A stretch of DNA of 64,000 bases from Callaeas wilsoni. Its lineage: Eukaryota > Chordata > Aves > Passeriformes > Callaeidae. The position numbers were made by a program, and so were the translations under genes. The stretch lies in the NCBI GenBank assembly GCA_013398955.1, contig VWPU01017400.1, positions 1 to 64,000 on the forward strand. The letters are read 5' to 3'. Below, piece by piece: positions 24,191 to 36,300 of the stretch (its first letter is position 1; each line of letters begins with the position of its first letter). Under the pieces are notes generated by a model, which ran no database searches, was not told the origin of the DNA, and saw only the letters and a program-made list of their open reading frames with translations.

Positions 24191-27100
24191 ATATAAAACA
24201 GGGTAGGAAGAGTTGGGAAACTCTCCCATCTGAGTCCTCCTCTTCCAGTTAGCATTGTTCTCGCTAGCTCAAGTGCAGACACACTCGAGCTGCTGTGCTG
24301 CTTCACTTCAGAAGCAAATTACATTTCCTAAAGCACTTCCTCTGCAGCTTTATAAAGAACTGCACTGTACAGTTCAGGAAACACTAGTCTATGCCCCCCA
24401 TTAAGCTCTCAAACCCTGTAATTAGGTTAGAGTAATTTGAGAAATTTCTGGATTTGGGATTTTGGGTTGCTTTTTTTTCTGCTAGAACCTCCTCTGTTTT
24501 TTCTAGATGCTTTTTTATACACTTAAGTTTTAAGAAATCATAGTTTCATAATAAAGCCTAGTATTTTTTTGGGTGCATGTAGTTCATAGGTGATATGTAC
24601 ATTTTAAGACACTAATATCTCAATGTCTGTCATCATTATAGAGAGAAAATATTTTATAAATGTATTTTAGATTTTTAACTCATCAATTAGAAAATGTGCC
24701 TTTCCTTCTCATGTTATGAGTAGCTAGATTTGAAAAAAAATTCCCCAAAATCCAGTGATAGTATTCTGTTAAACATCTCTCTGAAATACTTCATATGAAA
24801 TATGACATAAAAAATATTTGCATGTTTTATACAAGTATAACAAGAAGCTACAATTGAAGGATACATGATGGAGCACTGCCAAAACACTTGTAAGTTACAT
24901 CAGAATCTCAAATTCTAGTTGGCACTCATTAATGCATTTTTATTTTGGAATTTCTTAGAACAGGACTTTTACTATCTTAATGTTGTAATATTTCACTCTG
25001 TTTGGGGAGATTAAAAAAAAAATTACAACATTGCTGCTGATTCCTTTGTGCTCTATTATGATGAATATACTATGATGTTCATATCTGAGTATTTACATTG
25101 TTTTTTTTAAATCACAGAGGTTCGTGCTTCTGTTGTAAAATCACTAATCTGACAGCTTATATAAAATTCTCTGAAATTAGTGATACACTGTTAATTCAGT
25201 CAGCTGTGGATCATGTTTTGAGGAAGTTAGATGAATTTTTTTTTCTTCGAATTGGTTATTCCACCATTTCAAATATCAGGAGACTTTTTGCACTTTCTTT
25301 AAAACAAAATTTCTCAGTTCTGATTAATATAAAAAATAGAACCCCTAAATTGACAGAATGTGGGGAGCAGGAAGGAAGGCTATTCATTTAAATGACTGGA
25401 AATCTTCTAGTAGAAAATAACCTTTAAATCTGAATTTTATATTGAAGAAGTTCAAAGTTTGCACAGGAAGAAAGAAAGGAGTTTTGTACTGTAGAGAAAA
25501 AAACCACAGTGATATTTTTTCAGCTGCCTATGGAGAGACAGAAAAATAAGGACCTAGTCATTCTCAAGCTGAAAAAAATAGATAGTGATTCTCTTGAAAC
25601 ACATTTTTTCATATCTTATTTAAAAGAAAAAACAAAAAACCATAAAAACAATACCCCACCAAAACCACAACCAGACAACCATGGGTTGTTTTTTTCCTAT
25701 AGTACCCATTCCCATTGGAAATATTTTAAGAACAAACAAAAAAAAGAATATTTTTATTAATGGAGAAGGATTTTCAACTGTCTGACTTGTTCTGGACGTA
25801 TGGACAATACCGTCAATAAAGTAAATGGTGGAGTGGGGAAAGTGACAGACAGTGATAATCAGCTCCATTTGCTTCAAAGCCCAGGAAGGAGTTTGATATA
25901 TAGAAAATTTCTGAATGTATGCATTGAGCTGGAGATATCGATAGAATAGCTAAGACTCTGGAAGTCTTATTTTTGCTTATAAAATTTTTGATTCTGTTTT
26001 TATCAGTCTTTAGTAATTTTTGATATGTGTCTTAACCATGTTGATATGTTATATTACACAGACATTGGAATTAGTAATAAATTAAGAAATAAGGTGAATC
26101 AAGAGAGGTGTCCTGCTCACAAAAAGTAGAAATTTGAAATAAAATGTGTTTTAACTTCATTGTCCTAAACATTTTGTAATTATGTAATGGGGAGAAACAT
26201 GTAAATGCTTTCAAATATTTGTGTATATTTCTGATCCTTATTTCTGAAAGTCTGTGTCATTAATTGTGAGTTTTCTGCTGAAAGTATAGGATTACCAATA
26301 ATTTACTATCAAACTTCAAAGCATTTTTTAAAAAGTATATTAGAAATACTTTCCCCGCAGCTCACAATATTCAACGTTTAAACACAGTTTAGAAATTTAG
26401 TGGCCAGCTGAGAATGAGCAAATTTAAATTTGGGCTTTATAGTTTCTCTTGAGCTGGTTATACAGAAGGAAGAATAGACTTCAGAACACGTTGAAGGTTT
26501 TCAAGTGTTTTGGTTTTTTTCACATGCAGTTCAGCAATTGGAAATCAGTTTTGTGACAATAGAATCTGCAACACAATTTCAGATCAAAATCCATCTAATT
26601 CAGCCTTTCCTCCAGGGCATTGACTAAGCCATATATTTTCAGTAAAAATGAGATTGTCAGCTGATACAAAATGGTTTAAAGTTTTCCAGAAAGAGAGCAG
26701 AGCAGATAAAGAAAAATGTTTCATCCTGAATTCAGTACTTAGTGTTTATGTGTAAAATGATGTTCAAGCAACACAGTAAGGAGTTGCACCCTAACACACA
26801 GAGCTCCTAGATGATGCGTTCTGAGATGAATGCCGTCAGTGCCTCACCATTTGAGATAATCTTCATCACTATTCAGCTGCCTGGTTCCTGGCTGCCATAA
26901 GTACAGCCAGGTACTAGAATGATTGCTTTCAGAAGAGGAATCTAAATATTAAATTATTTAATATTTCCTGATGAGATACAAACAGCTGGTACTGTAAGTT
27001 TTATGAGTTCTGTAATATTGATAGAAAGACTCTTTTGTTTATAGTCTTATCAAAGATCTATGAACATAAATATCGTCATCTGAAAATGAAGTAAAACCAT

Positions 27101-28792
27101 ATAGGTACTTGGCTTGATGACTTAGAAATTATATAACAGCAGTGTTCATCATGGAAGATGACTTGATGTTCACTATCCTAGTCTTCTTAAGGCTCTAAAA
27201 TCAGTGCATGATTGATGCTAAACATCATGTCAGACTGACAAAGATGTCAGTCTTAGCTCAGAGGCAAATAAATACATAATAAAGCTGAGGCCCTTTAAAC
27301 AGTAAGTTTTTTGCAGGATTAAAATATTTCAGCTAAGAGATGTTGCTTTGCTTAAGTAATAGACAATATTTATATTTAAAATAATACCAAATAATACTAA
27401 AATTATTCCAAATTTTCAAAATATTAAATAGAATTTTATTTTTTAAATTTTCTCATTTAGATCTAGGTGCTCCTAAACTGCTAATAATCTTAGGATGCCC
27501 AGAAAATCAGATTTGACTCAAAATGAGACAAACCGAAACAAAATCTCTGCACCCATTGATTTTATATAGGTGAACTAATGACCAAAACTAGTTTTCTCCA
27601 TCAGACACTGTCTAACATCCAGTTATTTAGTGTTTCAAGTAGGCATTCCTCCTCTCTATAGTGCTATTAAACACACCATTATGGCCTGTTACTGGATGGT
27701 GGCTTTCAGAATTAAACTGTTTAAAAGTTTGCACTTCTTGTCTTTCCATCCTGGCAAAAGTTCTCAGTGGTAGCATTGTGCAATGAATGTTTAGAAGAAC
27801 CATTTTCATGCTTGGCCAGTTTTTGTTGTTTTTCCAACTAAATATTAGCTAATAGGTATTCTTGTCATGTTTATCCTGATAGTCTACAGCCCTCACTTGT
27901 ACTTGTTCTGCCTAATACTGTTTTAAACTTTTATTGTGCTGGATCTGTGTCTCCAGAAACATTTTCTCCTGACATCCTCACCATCTAAAAACCATTAGTC
28001 ACTTGTGACTTTTTCAGTCTTTGGGAGCACATCTCTGACAAATCACACTCACACCCAACAGTTCTTCTTTCAACCCATAAATACTGTCATTCCTTATCTC
28101 TAAGGGCGTGTATCATCACACTGTGCCTCGGGCTGCTAAAGTCTATTTGAGACTTCAGAACAATCATTTGACTTTCTGTTAATGTCTCTGGACCCAAAAA
28201 ATACTGAATGACATGACTGCAAAGCCTGATACTTTGTGAAGATAAGATGTCACTAATATATTCAGTAATCATTAGTTTTGGGTGGTTTGGACTAATTTTT
28301 TAGTTCTTGCTCTTCCATTTGTCTAGAATGTGCGTTTGGATGATTACATACATTTCAGGGTTTCTTTAATTTTCTTTTCTTTGTAAACTCTGGGTTTGCT
28401 AGAAATTTTAAAACACATAAAACACATTAAAAACAACAGGGAAGGGAACCAACCCAAATCTGTGATTATCTTGTGGACATCTTTTACTGATTATTTCCTG
28501 TGTTTCTGTAATAAGAAATGTTGCATTGCATGTTTAGGGTTATTGGTATAGTCCATATGCATATAATCAAGCAGAGCTAGTTTTTATCTGGATTTTTTGT
28601 TGACCTATGGCAGCAGTGGACAAAGAATAGTTTGGAACAAGAATAATAGGAGATCTGAAAATGAAGGGAAAGAAAAGAGCCCTTTTCCTTTTGTATGTGC
28701 AGGGAATATATATCCTAGATTCTAGGCCAACCATAAGAATTTTCATTTTTACTTCGTATCTTGAAATATTTCTATTGCATTAAATTATGGGG

Positions 28793-28924
28793 TTTTTTTC
28801 TCTTTTTTTCTTTTTTTCTTTTTTCTTTTTTTTTTTTTTTCTTTTTTTCTTTTTTCTTTTTTTTTTTTTTTCTTTTTTTCTTTTTTCTTTTTTTTTTTTT
28901 TTCTTTTTTTCTTTTTTTTTTTTC
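28793..28924 (+). repeat. 132-nt pure pyrimidine minisatellite, 31-bp period
   Basis: An uninterrupted run of T and C only. Cytosines fall at 28810, 28818, 28825; 28841, 28849, 28856; 28872, 28880, 28887; and 28903, 28911, giving spacings of 8, 7 and 16 that repeat with a 31-base period for about 3.5 units. The open frames here (poly-Phe on +, poly-Lys/Glu on -) are products of the repeat and not genes. Confidence 0.95.
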
Positions 28925-31900
28925 GTTGCATATGTTGGTTTAGAAATTGCAAATGACACATCTTTCACATTAACTTCTGATTTTTCTGCTGCCTTATTTT
29001 ATTTTTAGCTTCATTAGTATTTAAAAGTAGCCATTGCCAACTTTCTGCCTTCTTGTCCTGCTTGTCACAATAAGCAGAAATGGGAAGAGGAAGGTCATGA
29101 TTCTAAAATAGTATAATTGCTATTAAAATAGTAGGAAGAAAATCCATTAAAGGTTACTGCTTTCTTCTTCCTCAGCCCTACACAGTTGGATTAAATATCA
29201 CATTGCATACAACGTTGTCAACTGGTACAATTTATCCCGGAGTGGAATACTTTCTCTTCTGACAATGAATGTAGATTTCAGTGCTAGTAATATAAATTAT
29301 ATTTATTAATTAGTTAAATAATCAAATATAAATACCTCCATGTATGCCTTTAAAGAGGAGACAGAGGATGTTCTAAAAATCGGGACTTTCAGTTTTATTC
29401 AGTTGAGCTAATCAAGACCAAGCTGAGTGCCTTGTCTGGATTTCTTTGGTAAAGAGATGGAGTTGATGTCCAACCTGGTTTTAAATACAAATGATGAAGC
29501 ATTTGTCACTTCTGTTTCCCAGCTCCATGGATTAAATCTGGTGCAGTATCTACAGAGACTAGAATACATGTAAAAGTAAGCAAAACAGAAAAAAAAAAAA
29601 AGTAAACTATGAAAAAATGGTTTCATATCTTTTAAAATACTTTTGTTTGGGAAAAAAAAAAGACAGGTAATGCATTTCACTTTGCTATCTGTTTAAACAG
29701 ATAACACAGTGGAAGCTGTTTTTCTTTCATGAGAAGATGCTCTGTTTTGTGTCAGGATAGCAGATTGCTGTATGTGTTTATTCAAGTGTTAGTGCTTTCT
29801 TTAAAAAGTTGGCTTTTTGAAGGTTAGGGGTGGGTTGGGAGGAGAGGTTAATTTGGTTTTGTTTAATTTGTGTTGCTGGGAAAGGGATTTGTATCAAACT
29901 GGAAATGCCATTTTTATGTAAGAATAAGAATAGGAAGATGGAGTTTTGTGTGGTCTGGCTAGTACATGTTCTCGCTGTAGAAAAAGTGTAATGGAAAATC
30001 CGGCCATACTGTGAGTAGTTTTCACACCTCATAAGTTTAGCCATCTGTGGCAGATGATCTGCTATGTGTGTTTGTTGTCAGGTTCAGCTACATTTCTTTA
30101 AAAGGTGTGAGGATTACGCCTGCCCTGGGATCAACTGAGCGTATTTTAGGGGAAATTCTTATGCTTCAGAAAATGAGGGAGGGAGGAAGAGAGGAAAGAA
30201 AAGTTGCAGGCAAAAGGAAGTTTAACTGCAGAGAAGAGAGAGAGAAATATACTCACAACCTGAACTGAAGGAGAAATCAGCTTGTCTAGCTGAGGCAGGG
30301 AGGCTGATGTAGAGTCTACTGCAAGACCTGAAAGATGGTGAGTTCCTGGAATGGAGTGAAGCCTGGAAGACAAGTATCAGCAATCATGGAGAGTTTCCCA
30401 AACTTCTTTTTGTTTCTATTCCATTCTAACAGTGTGTACTATTGGGCCCACGGTATATAGAACCAGAGCTGAGTAAGAAATATGCTTTCCTACAGCAGAA
30501 TGTGTTGTATTGGTAATTTTAAGGCACTTTTGGAAAGAGGGGGAGAAATTTGATGCAGACCATTCTGCAGGTGCACAGCAGGTATGGATGAAGCCAGGGC
30601 TGAGGAGAAAAGAAAAAAAGTTTAGCTGTGATAGCTGTAGAAAGGCCTGAATGAGGCACGTGGAAACTTGGTGAGTTTGTCTAATCTGTGCCTTACAGCA
30701 GCAGCTACATGGCCATTGTTCCCCAGCAATGAACCCCGCTTTAGAGAAAGTGGTTAATCAGGGCTCTGCTCACTCTGCCACCTTTAATCTTAGACCAGGG
30801 AAGTAAAGCATCGTGAGTACAGAATAAAGTAAATATTGCCTGAACAGTCAAACTGAGCCAAACCCAGAACCTTTGATTGAGGAGAGGTGTCATTTCTGAA
30901 GAATTGAAGAGGTGGTGAGATTCCTGCAAAAAACAAAAGGATTAAAACTGCTTCAAGCAGATACTGCATGAGGAGCCAAAAGCAGGAATTGAAACTGCTC
31001 TAGTTGTGGTGAGTGGGAATGACCTCCTGTCTTGAGACATTTACAGGTGACATCTGTGTTACATGCGGCTGTTTCCACAGCTGGCAAGAGAAACAGGTGT
31101 GATTATGGAGTGAGCTGAAGAGAAACTGCACTTTCTTTCAGTTCAGAAGTCTGGAGGACTGGCTCAGGTTAACTCTGCACATGATGCCTGTGCTTGGGCA
31201 GATGAATCCTCACTCTTGTGAACAAACAAGGGCTGTGGCACAGCATGTGGTGTCTCGTCAGCTACCATCCTTTGGAGGAAGTTGTTAGTGAAGGAGAGGC
31301 AGAAGAAGCCAAGATTTTCTCACACCAGTTATATTTGGGTATTTTTTTTCCATGTAACACAAGACTGATATTTCCTTTCTTTCAAAGATGAAGGGGAGTT
31401 TGGTGTTGATTGTCTCAGGATTTTTTAATTTTTTTTTTTTTTTAATTGTAGCCAAAAGTTTGCAAAGTAGCCTGATATCTGTTGAAAACAGATGGTGCTA
31501 ATTCAGCATATGCATATCATACTGATAAGTATAAACTGTTCTGAATTTTTCTCAAGAGTATTTTCTGGCCAGGATTCTCAGATTGCAAAGGAAAAAAAAA
31601 TTCAAGTATATTCTCATTTACTTGGAAAATATTCTTTATAATACAGTAAAATTTTCCATAGATGAGATCTCAGTTTCAAATAAAATGTATTATTCTGACT
31701 GAGGGGTATGACACACAGTGATTTGTGTGCTACATGATGAGAAACGGTGTATTATTGATTACTATTAGTGAATGAGCCCATGCTAAGGCTATTTCATTGC
31801 ATGCAGAAAGATTTATTCCATGGATTTTGTTATTTGAAGACAAAGTTGACTGACGCCTTCCTCTACTGCCGCAAGTAGTTTTGCAATCAACAAATCCCAA

Positions 31901-33127
31901 AGCTAACAGTTAATATTTTGGTACAATATCCTTTAATATAGCTTGTTTCAATTACCAGTGGCAGAATCACATTGCCTCTGTATTGAGACACATTACTAGG
32001 GTACAGTTCTTTGTTATTAGTTAGTTAAATCCAAAAATGGGTTGTGTTGGAGACGGAGCTCATCATGTGGAAACAATATCTGTATCTTAATCTATCACGG
32101 GCATCAAATTGTCTATCCACACCACAGATCTTTTGATAACTTTTGATAATATTTGATAACAGATAAGGCAGAGAAGTTCTGAGTTCTGAGTATTTTCAGT
32201 TCTGTATTTATGTAAAATGCTTCTTAAACTTTCGGTGAAACAACAGAGGGGAGAAAAAGTAGTGATGACTGATTAAGAAACACTAATTATGTTGTAGTGT
32301 AGTATACAATGTTATAGTATAGTACATAGTGACCATGAATCTACAGGCTTTGTCTTCATCTTGTTAAGCACCTACCTCAAAGGAATTCTAGTTTTGCCAT
32401 TTTTATTTCTCCATTTAGTGAATCTTTCTCTTGTTCAACTTATTGTTATTCAATACATAGACTCCTATATGCCTTGTCCTCTCTTTTGTCATTTATATCA
32501 TAGTCTTTTGGGTTGTCAAAGTAAGATATGCTTAACAATTCTCCTCTTCAGAAACTTTCCTGAGTCATGGGGAAGATGGTGTATAGAAAAATCCACTTAT
32601 TTTGTACCTTTTTGATTTTAAACAAAAATTGGATATCTTCCTAAAAGTAATTAGCAAATGAGGAAAGATTTTAATTCATAGACAAAGGGATTTGTTTTAA
32701 ATTCTTTATGAGGCTTTGGTCTTGGACTAGGGTTGTAGTACTTTAACTCTCAGAGTATGAGCTGGAGTTGATACTGAAAACACAATATTGCGACAAGGGT
32801 AGAATAATATTTTCTTTCTGCGAAGTCCCTCAATAGTTTTTAGTATACTGATATATAAATAAAATACTTGGGAATATTTAACATATCTTAGTACAAAGCG
32901 TATAAAGACAAGCCTTTAGGAAGCATCAATAGGTATTGCATACATATCAGCTGTATATTTCCTGCAATGTTTTCAAGCCTTTTATAGCAAAGTATGAAAT
33001 CTCTATTTGTCATTCAGAAAAGAAATTCTGACCACGTTCCTCTGGTTTGAGGACAGGCTTTCCCCCTTTTCCTCTCCTTTCCTCCTTTCTCTTCCTTTTC
33101 CTTATTTTTCCTTCTGTTCTTTTTCAG

Positions 33128-33313
33128 CGATTAAATAGTGGGGAGATTATTGAGCCCATTTGCTACAGAGATTTCAATGCAGAAGTAGTACTCAACTGTG
33201 ACAATTTGACTCTCTCTATTGGCTTGACAGATGCCTATTATCTGAATCAATCTGCCAGAGATTTTTCCTCATTGCAAAGTAACCGAGATACCTGTAATGC
33301 TGTATACATTTAA
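33128..33313 (+). other. Exon-like segment in intron, possible alternative terminal exon
   Basis: A 69-base tract that is nearly all pyrimidine (33059-33127) ends in ttttcag. Directly after it the sequence changes to a more balanced composition with an open frame of 61 codons (RLNSGEIIEPICYRDFNAEV, then further residues to NAVYI) and a stop at 33311. The frame entered at the AG is phase 0, the same phase in which the preceding Piccolo exon ends at 12294, so splicing would be in frame and would truncate the protein. I recognise no homologue of the peptide. An internal AAAGTAACC could act as a weak donor. It could equally be a conserved non-coding element or chance. Confidence 0.3.
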
Positions 33314-36300
33314 TGTAACTGAATGGTGGGTGAATCTCTCACATAAACTGCTACCCCAGTGCACCTTGCAAAGACAAGTAATATGGTTGCAAAGATAAAT
33401 AGCAAAGGATAGCAGAGGGGGAAAAGAAATTAGGAATAAAAAAGAAAATAATGAGTTTTGAAGGTAACGTTACTGTGAGTTAGCCAGAAATGTTTCCTTT
33501 TTGCATAAGGCTTAAGCTATGAAACAAAAAAAATTACAAAAAGTGGTGAATTGTACTTAGGTAATTGGGAAAAAGGATTGTCTTCAGTGAACAGAAAAAG
33601 GAAACAGTATAGATATGATCTGTAGATGTCAGGTAAGGGACTTAAAATATAAGCTTGTGAATAATGTATATGTTGTCTAAAGTCCTGTGAATGCACATAC
33701 ATGGAATGTTGGTCCAATTATGCCATTTAAATCAAAGTTTCAAAACACTAGATTTCATTTTTTCTTACAAACTGATTTTTCAATGATATATTACTGCTGA
33801 TGTAAACTGCTATTTCTAATTTTTAGAAATTGAGAAGGGAATTGCCCCATTACCCTTTATAGGCAAATTTGTCAGTCCTGTTCCAAATGAATCACGAATT
33901 AGTTAGTCTGTGTAAAACTGTCTTCTGTGCAAACAACTGGGAACAGCTATTACGTCTGCTCTCATAATGTAGATGAAATGTAGATTTAGATCCCTTTGAA
34001 AGTCACAGTGTAAGGGCCACATCTGTCTGTAGTTTGCATATCAAATTTCCTTTGAATTTTTCCCTTCTCCCCTCAAGATCAAAGAGAAACATATGGGCTT
34101 TTATGTGTTTAACTGAGGAAAGAAGTTGATATCTCACGTCACGTCAGCTGTTAGGAAGTGCACTGTGCTGTCCCCCTTGCATTTGAAGTGAAAATGGCAA
34201 TTTCAAACAATTTCACAGAGAAAATGAAAGGAGTAAGGGGATGGAAATTACAAAAGTGTTTATCTGAGGAATGAATGACTCTGACTGACATGAAGGAAAG
34301 CAAAAAAACTGAAAAATTCTTACTGTTTTGGAATAGACTATTTCTAAAAAATGTATGTTGGTGTTAACAGAAAAGAAATTTATCTTTAGAGGCCTCCAAA
34401 GGAGTGAAGGAGAAAAAAAAAAAAAAGAGAGAAAATGAGATTGACTGGCATCTCAGTGCTGCTGTGTAGTGATTTAGAAACTAGTTTTCTGCCTGACTGC
34501 TCAGTCCTCAGAGCAACATACTTGCAGAAAAGGAAAAGACAAGAGTTACATTGAAGGAAAGCTCTAGTATATGACTCATGAAGCAGGGTATTTCACTCCC
34601 GATGAAAGGCCAAATTCAGCTCGTCAAATTAATCTTCCACCATCGTTGCCAGCCATGGCACACAAGCCAAGGCAATATTGGTTGTATGATAAGGTTTTAC
34701 TATTGGTTAGAATTTGTTCAGAGCATTTATTACTCCATTCTCAGCACTGCTGATGAGACCAGCTTTTATTAAATACATGTTTCTATATATTTTCCTTACC
34801 ATACACAACTCATCTGCTTCCCTTAACCTGATGGCTTCTTTGGAGGGTTCCCACCTTCTGTGGTTCTTCATGCCATAGAAGTGCTCCCATGTCAGCCTTA
34901 GCCAGAAGAGGGAAGCTTCTCAATGTTCAAGCTGTAATGTTTGTTAACCAGGGGTTAACAAAGGTGCTCCCTTCTCATCAGCAGTTACCACATAATAGAT
35001 ATTAAGTCCAGAAGTGTCCACAAAAACTTACATGAGAAACTTTCTTTGCACAGGACAAGTTACAAAACGTTGTTCAGGACCTCTGCACCTATAAGATGTA
35101 GTTAAGGATTCCATACTTCAAGTGAAGTAATCGAATACTAGTGTATTATGTGATTATCTGTAGGAGTTGGGTCTCCATTGCAAGCAATTTTAAAGATACT
35201 GTTAAATTACCGAGAAGTCCTTAATGAATGTTAACAGATTTTCATGGATTCTTTGTAGTAAATTAAATGTTTAAAATAATGAATTGCCAAAATTTCTGAC
35301 TCTTCTGATACATTTCTAACTATGAAGAGCACGTGCTGTAGTACTGAGTAACACATTCCAATCCTTCATAAGTAGAACAGCTGTCTTACAATTGCAATTT
35401 TAACTGTCCATTTTGGGACTTTGGAGGGGTTGCATTTGGGAAGGTCTTTGTTACATGAAAAATCCAAGATGTGAGAGCTGGAAAGTGAGCTACAGCACAG
35501 GCTTCACCTTAACAATCTGCTTTGGTCCCAACCTTAGGTGATTTTTTTTCTGAATGGGAGAGTAATTTCTGTCCTTCCACTACCTGACATCTTATCCAGT
35601 GAAAACAGTTTATTCCCAGTAATTTCATTTAACACATCAGCATTCATCTCTCAACCTGATGCTAGTCATGAGTTTTTTGAGCAAGTTTATTGACAGCATG
35701 GTCCTTGTTTGAAGACAAAAAATATTATTTGCATTGTTTTTTGGTAGCAAAAAAATCAGAATACAGCCAAATTTCTGCTTACATTTCAAGTCTGTTGCAA
35801 AGTAGCGTCAAATGTTTCAGGGAACCTAGCCCTGCAGAGGGTGAGTTTTTGTCCTTTTGCAGTATAGAACAGGATTTTCACCATGCTGTTGAGTCTTCTG
35901 GGGATTGTGGCAGAGGAGTAGCCTCATCTATAATCCACTTTACTTTTGCTTTTCACAGCACCGCAGCCTGTAGTAGTCTGAAATCACTGTGTATTTTACA
36001 TAGAGAGTCTGGTGATGGCAAACTAATAAGATACTGTCATCACAATTGTAATTGGCTTCTACAAATGCATATATGTATACATATTGTATACATTATTTTC
36101 AGGATTTTTCCCTACTTAAACAAAAAAAATCTATAAGTGCAGGTCTGTTTTGTCAGCTCTAAAGAGAACAGAAGAAGAAGTTAAAGTTTGTGTTGCGATC
36201 AGAGAAAATTTTAAAAGAGGAATGAATAATAGGGATTACATTTTTGCTAGTAAAATTCAAAGCATGCAAGAAGTATGCAAGAGTTACATGCTCAAGTGTG

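Noticed and set aside
28761..29008. Poly-Phe and poly-Lys/Glu open frames
   Set aside because: Direct products of the pyrimidine minisatellite.
35690..36136. 148-codon + strand open frame
   Set aside because: Composition is Ser/Cys/His/Ile-rich like translated intron, with no family resemblance and no convincing acceptor in phase.
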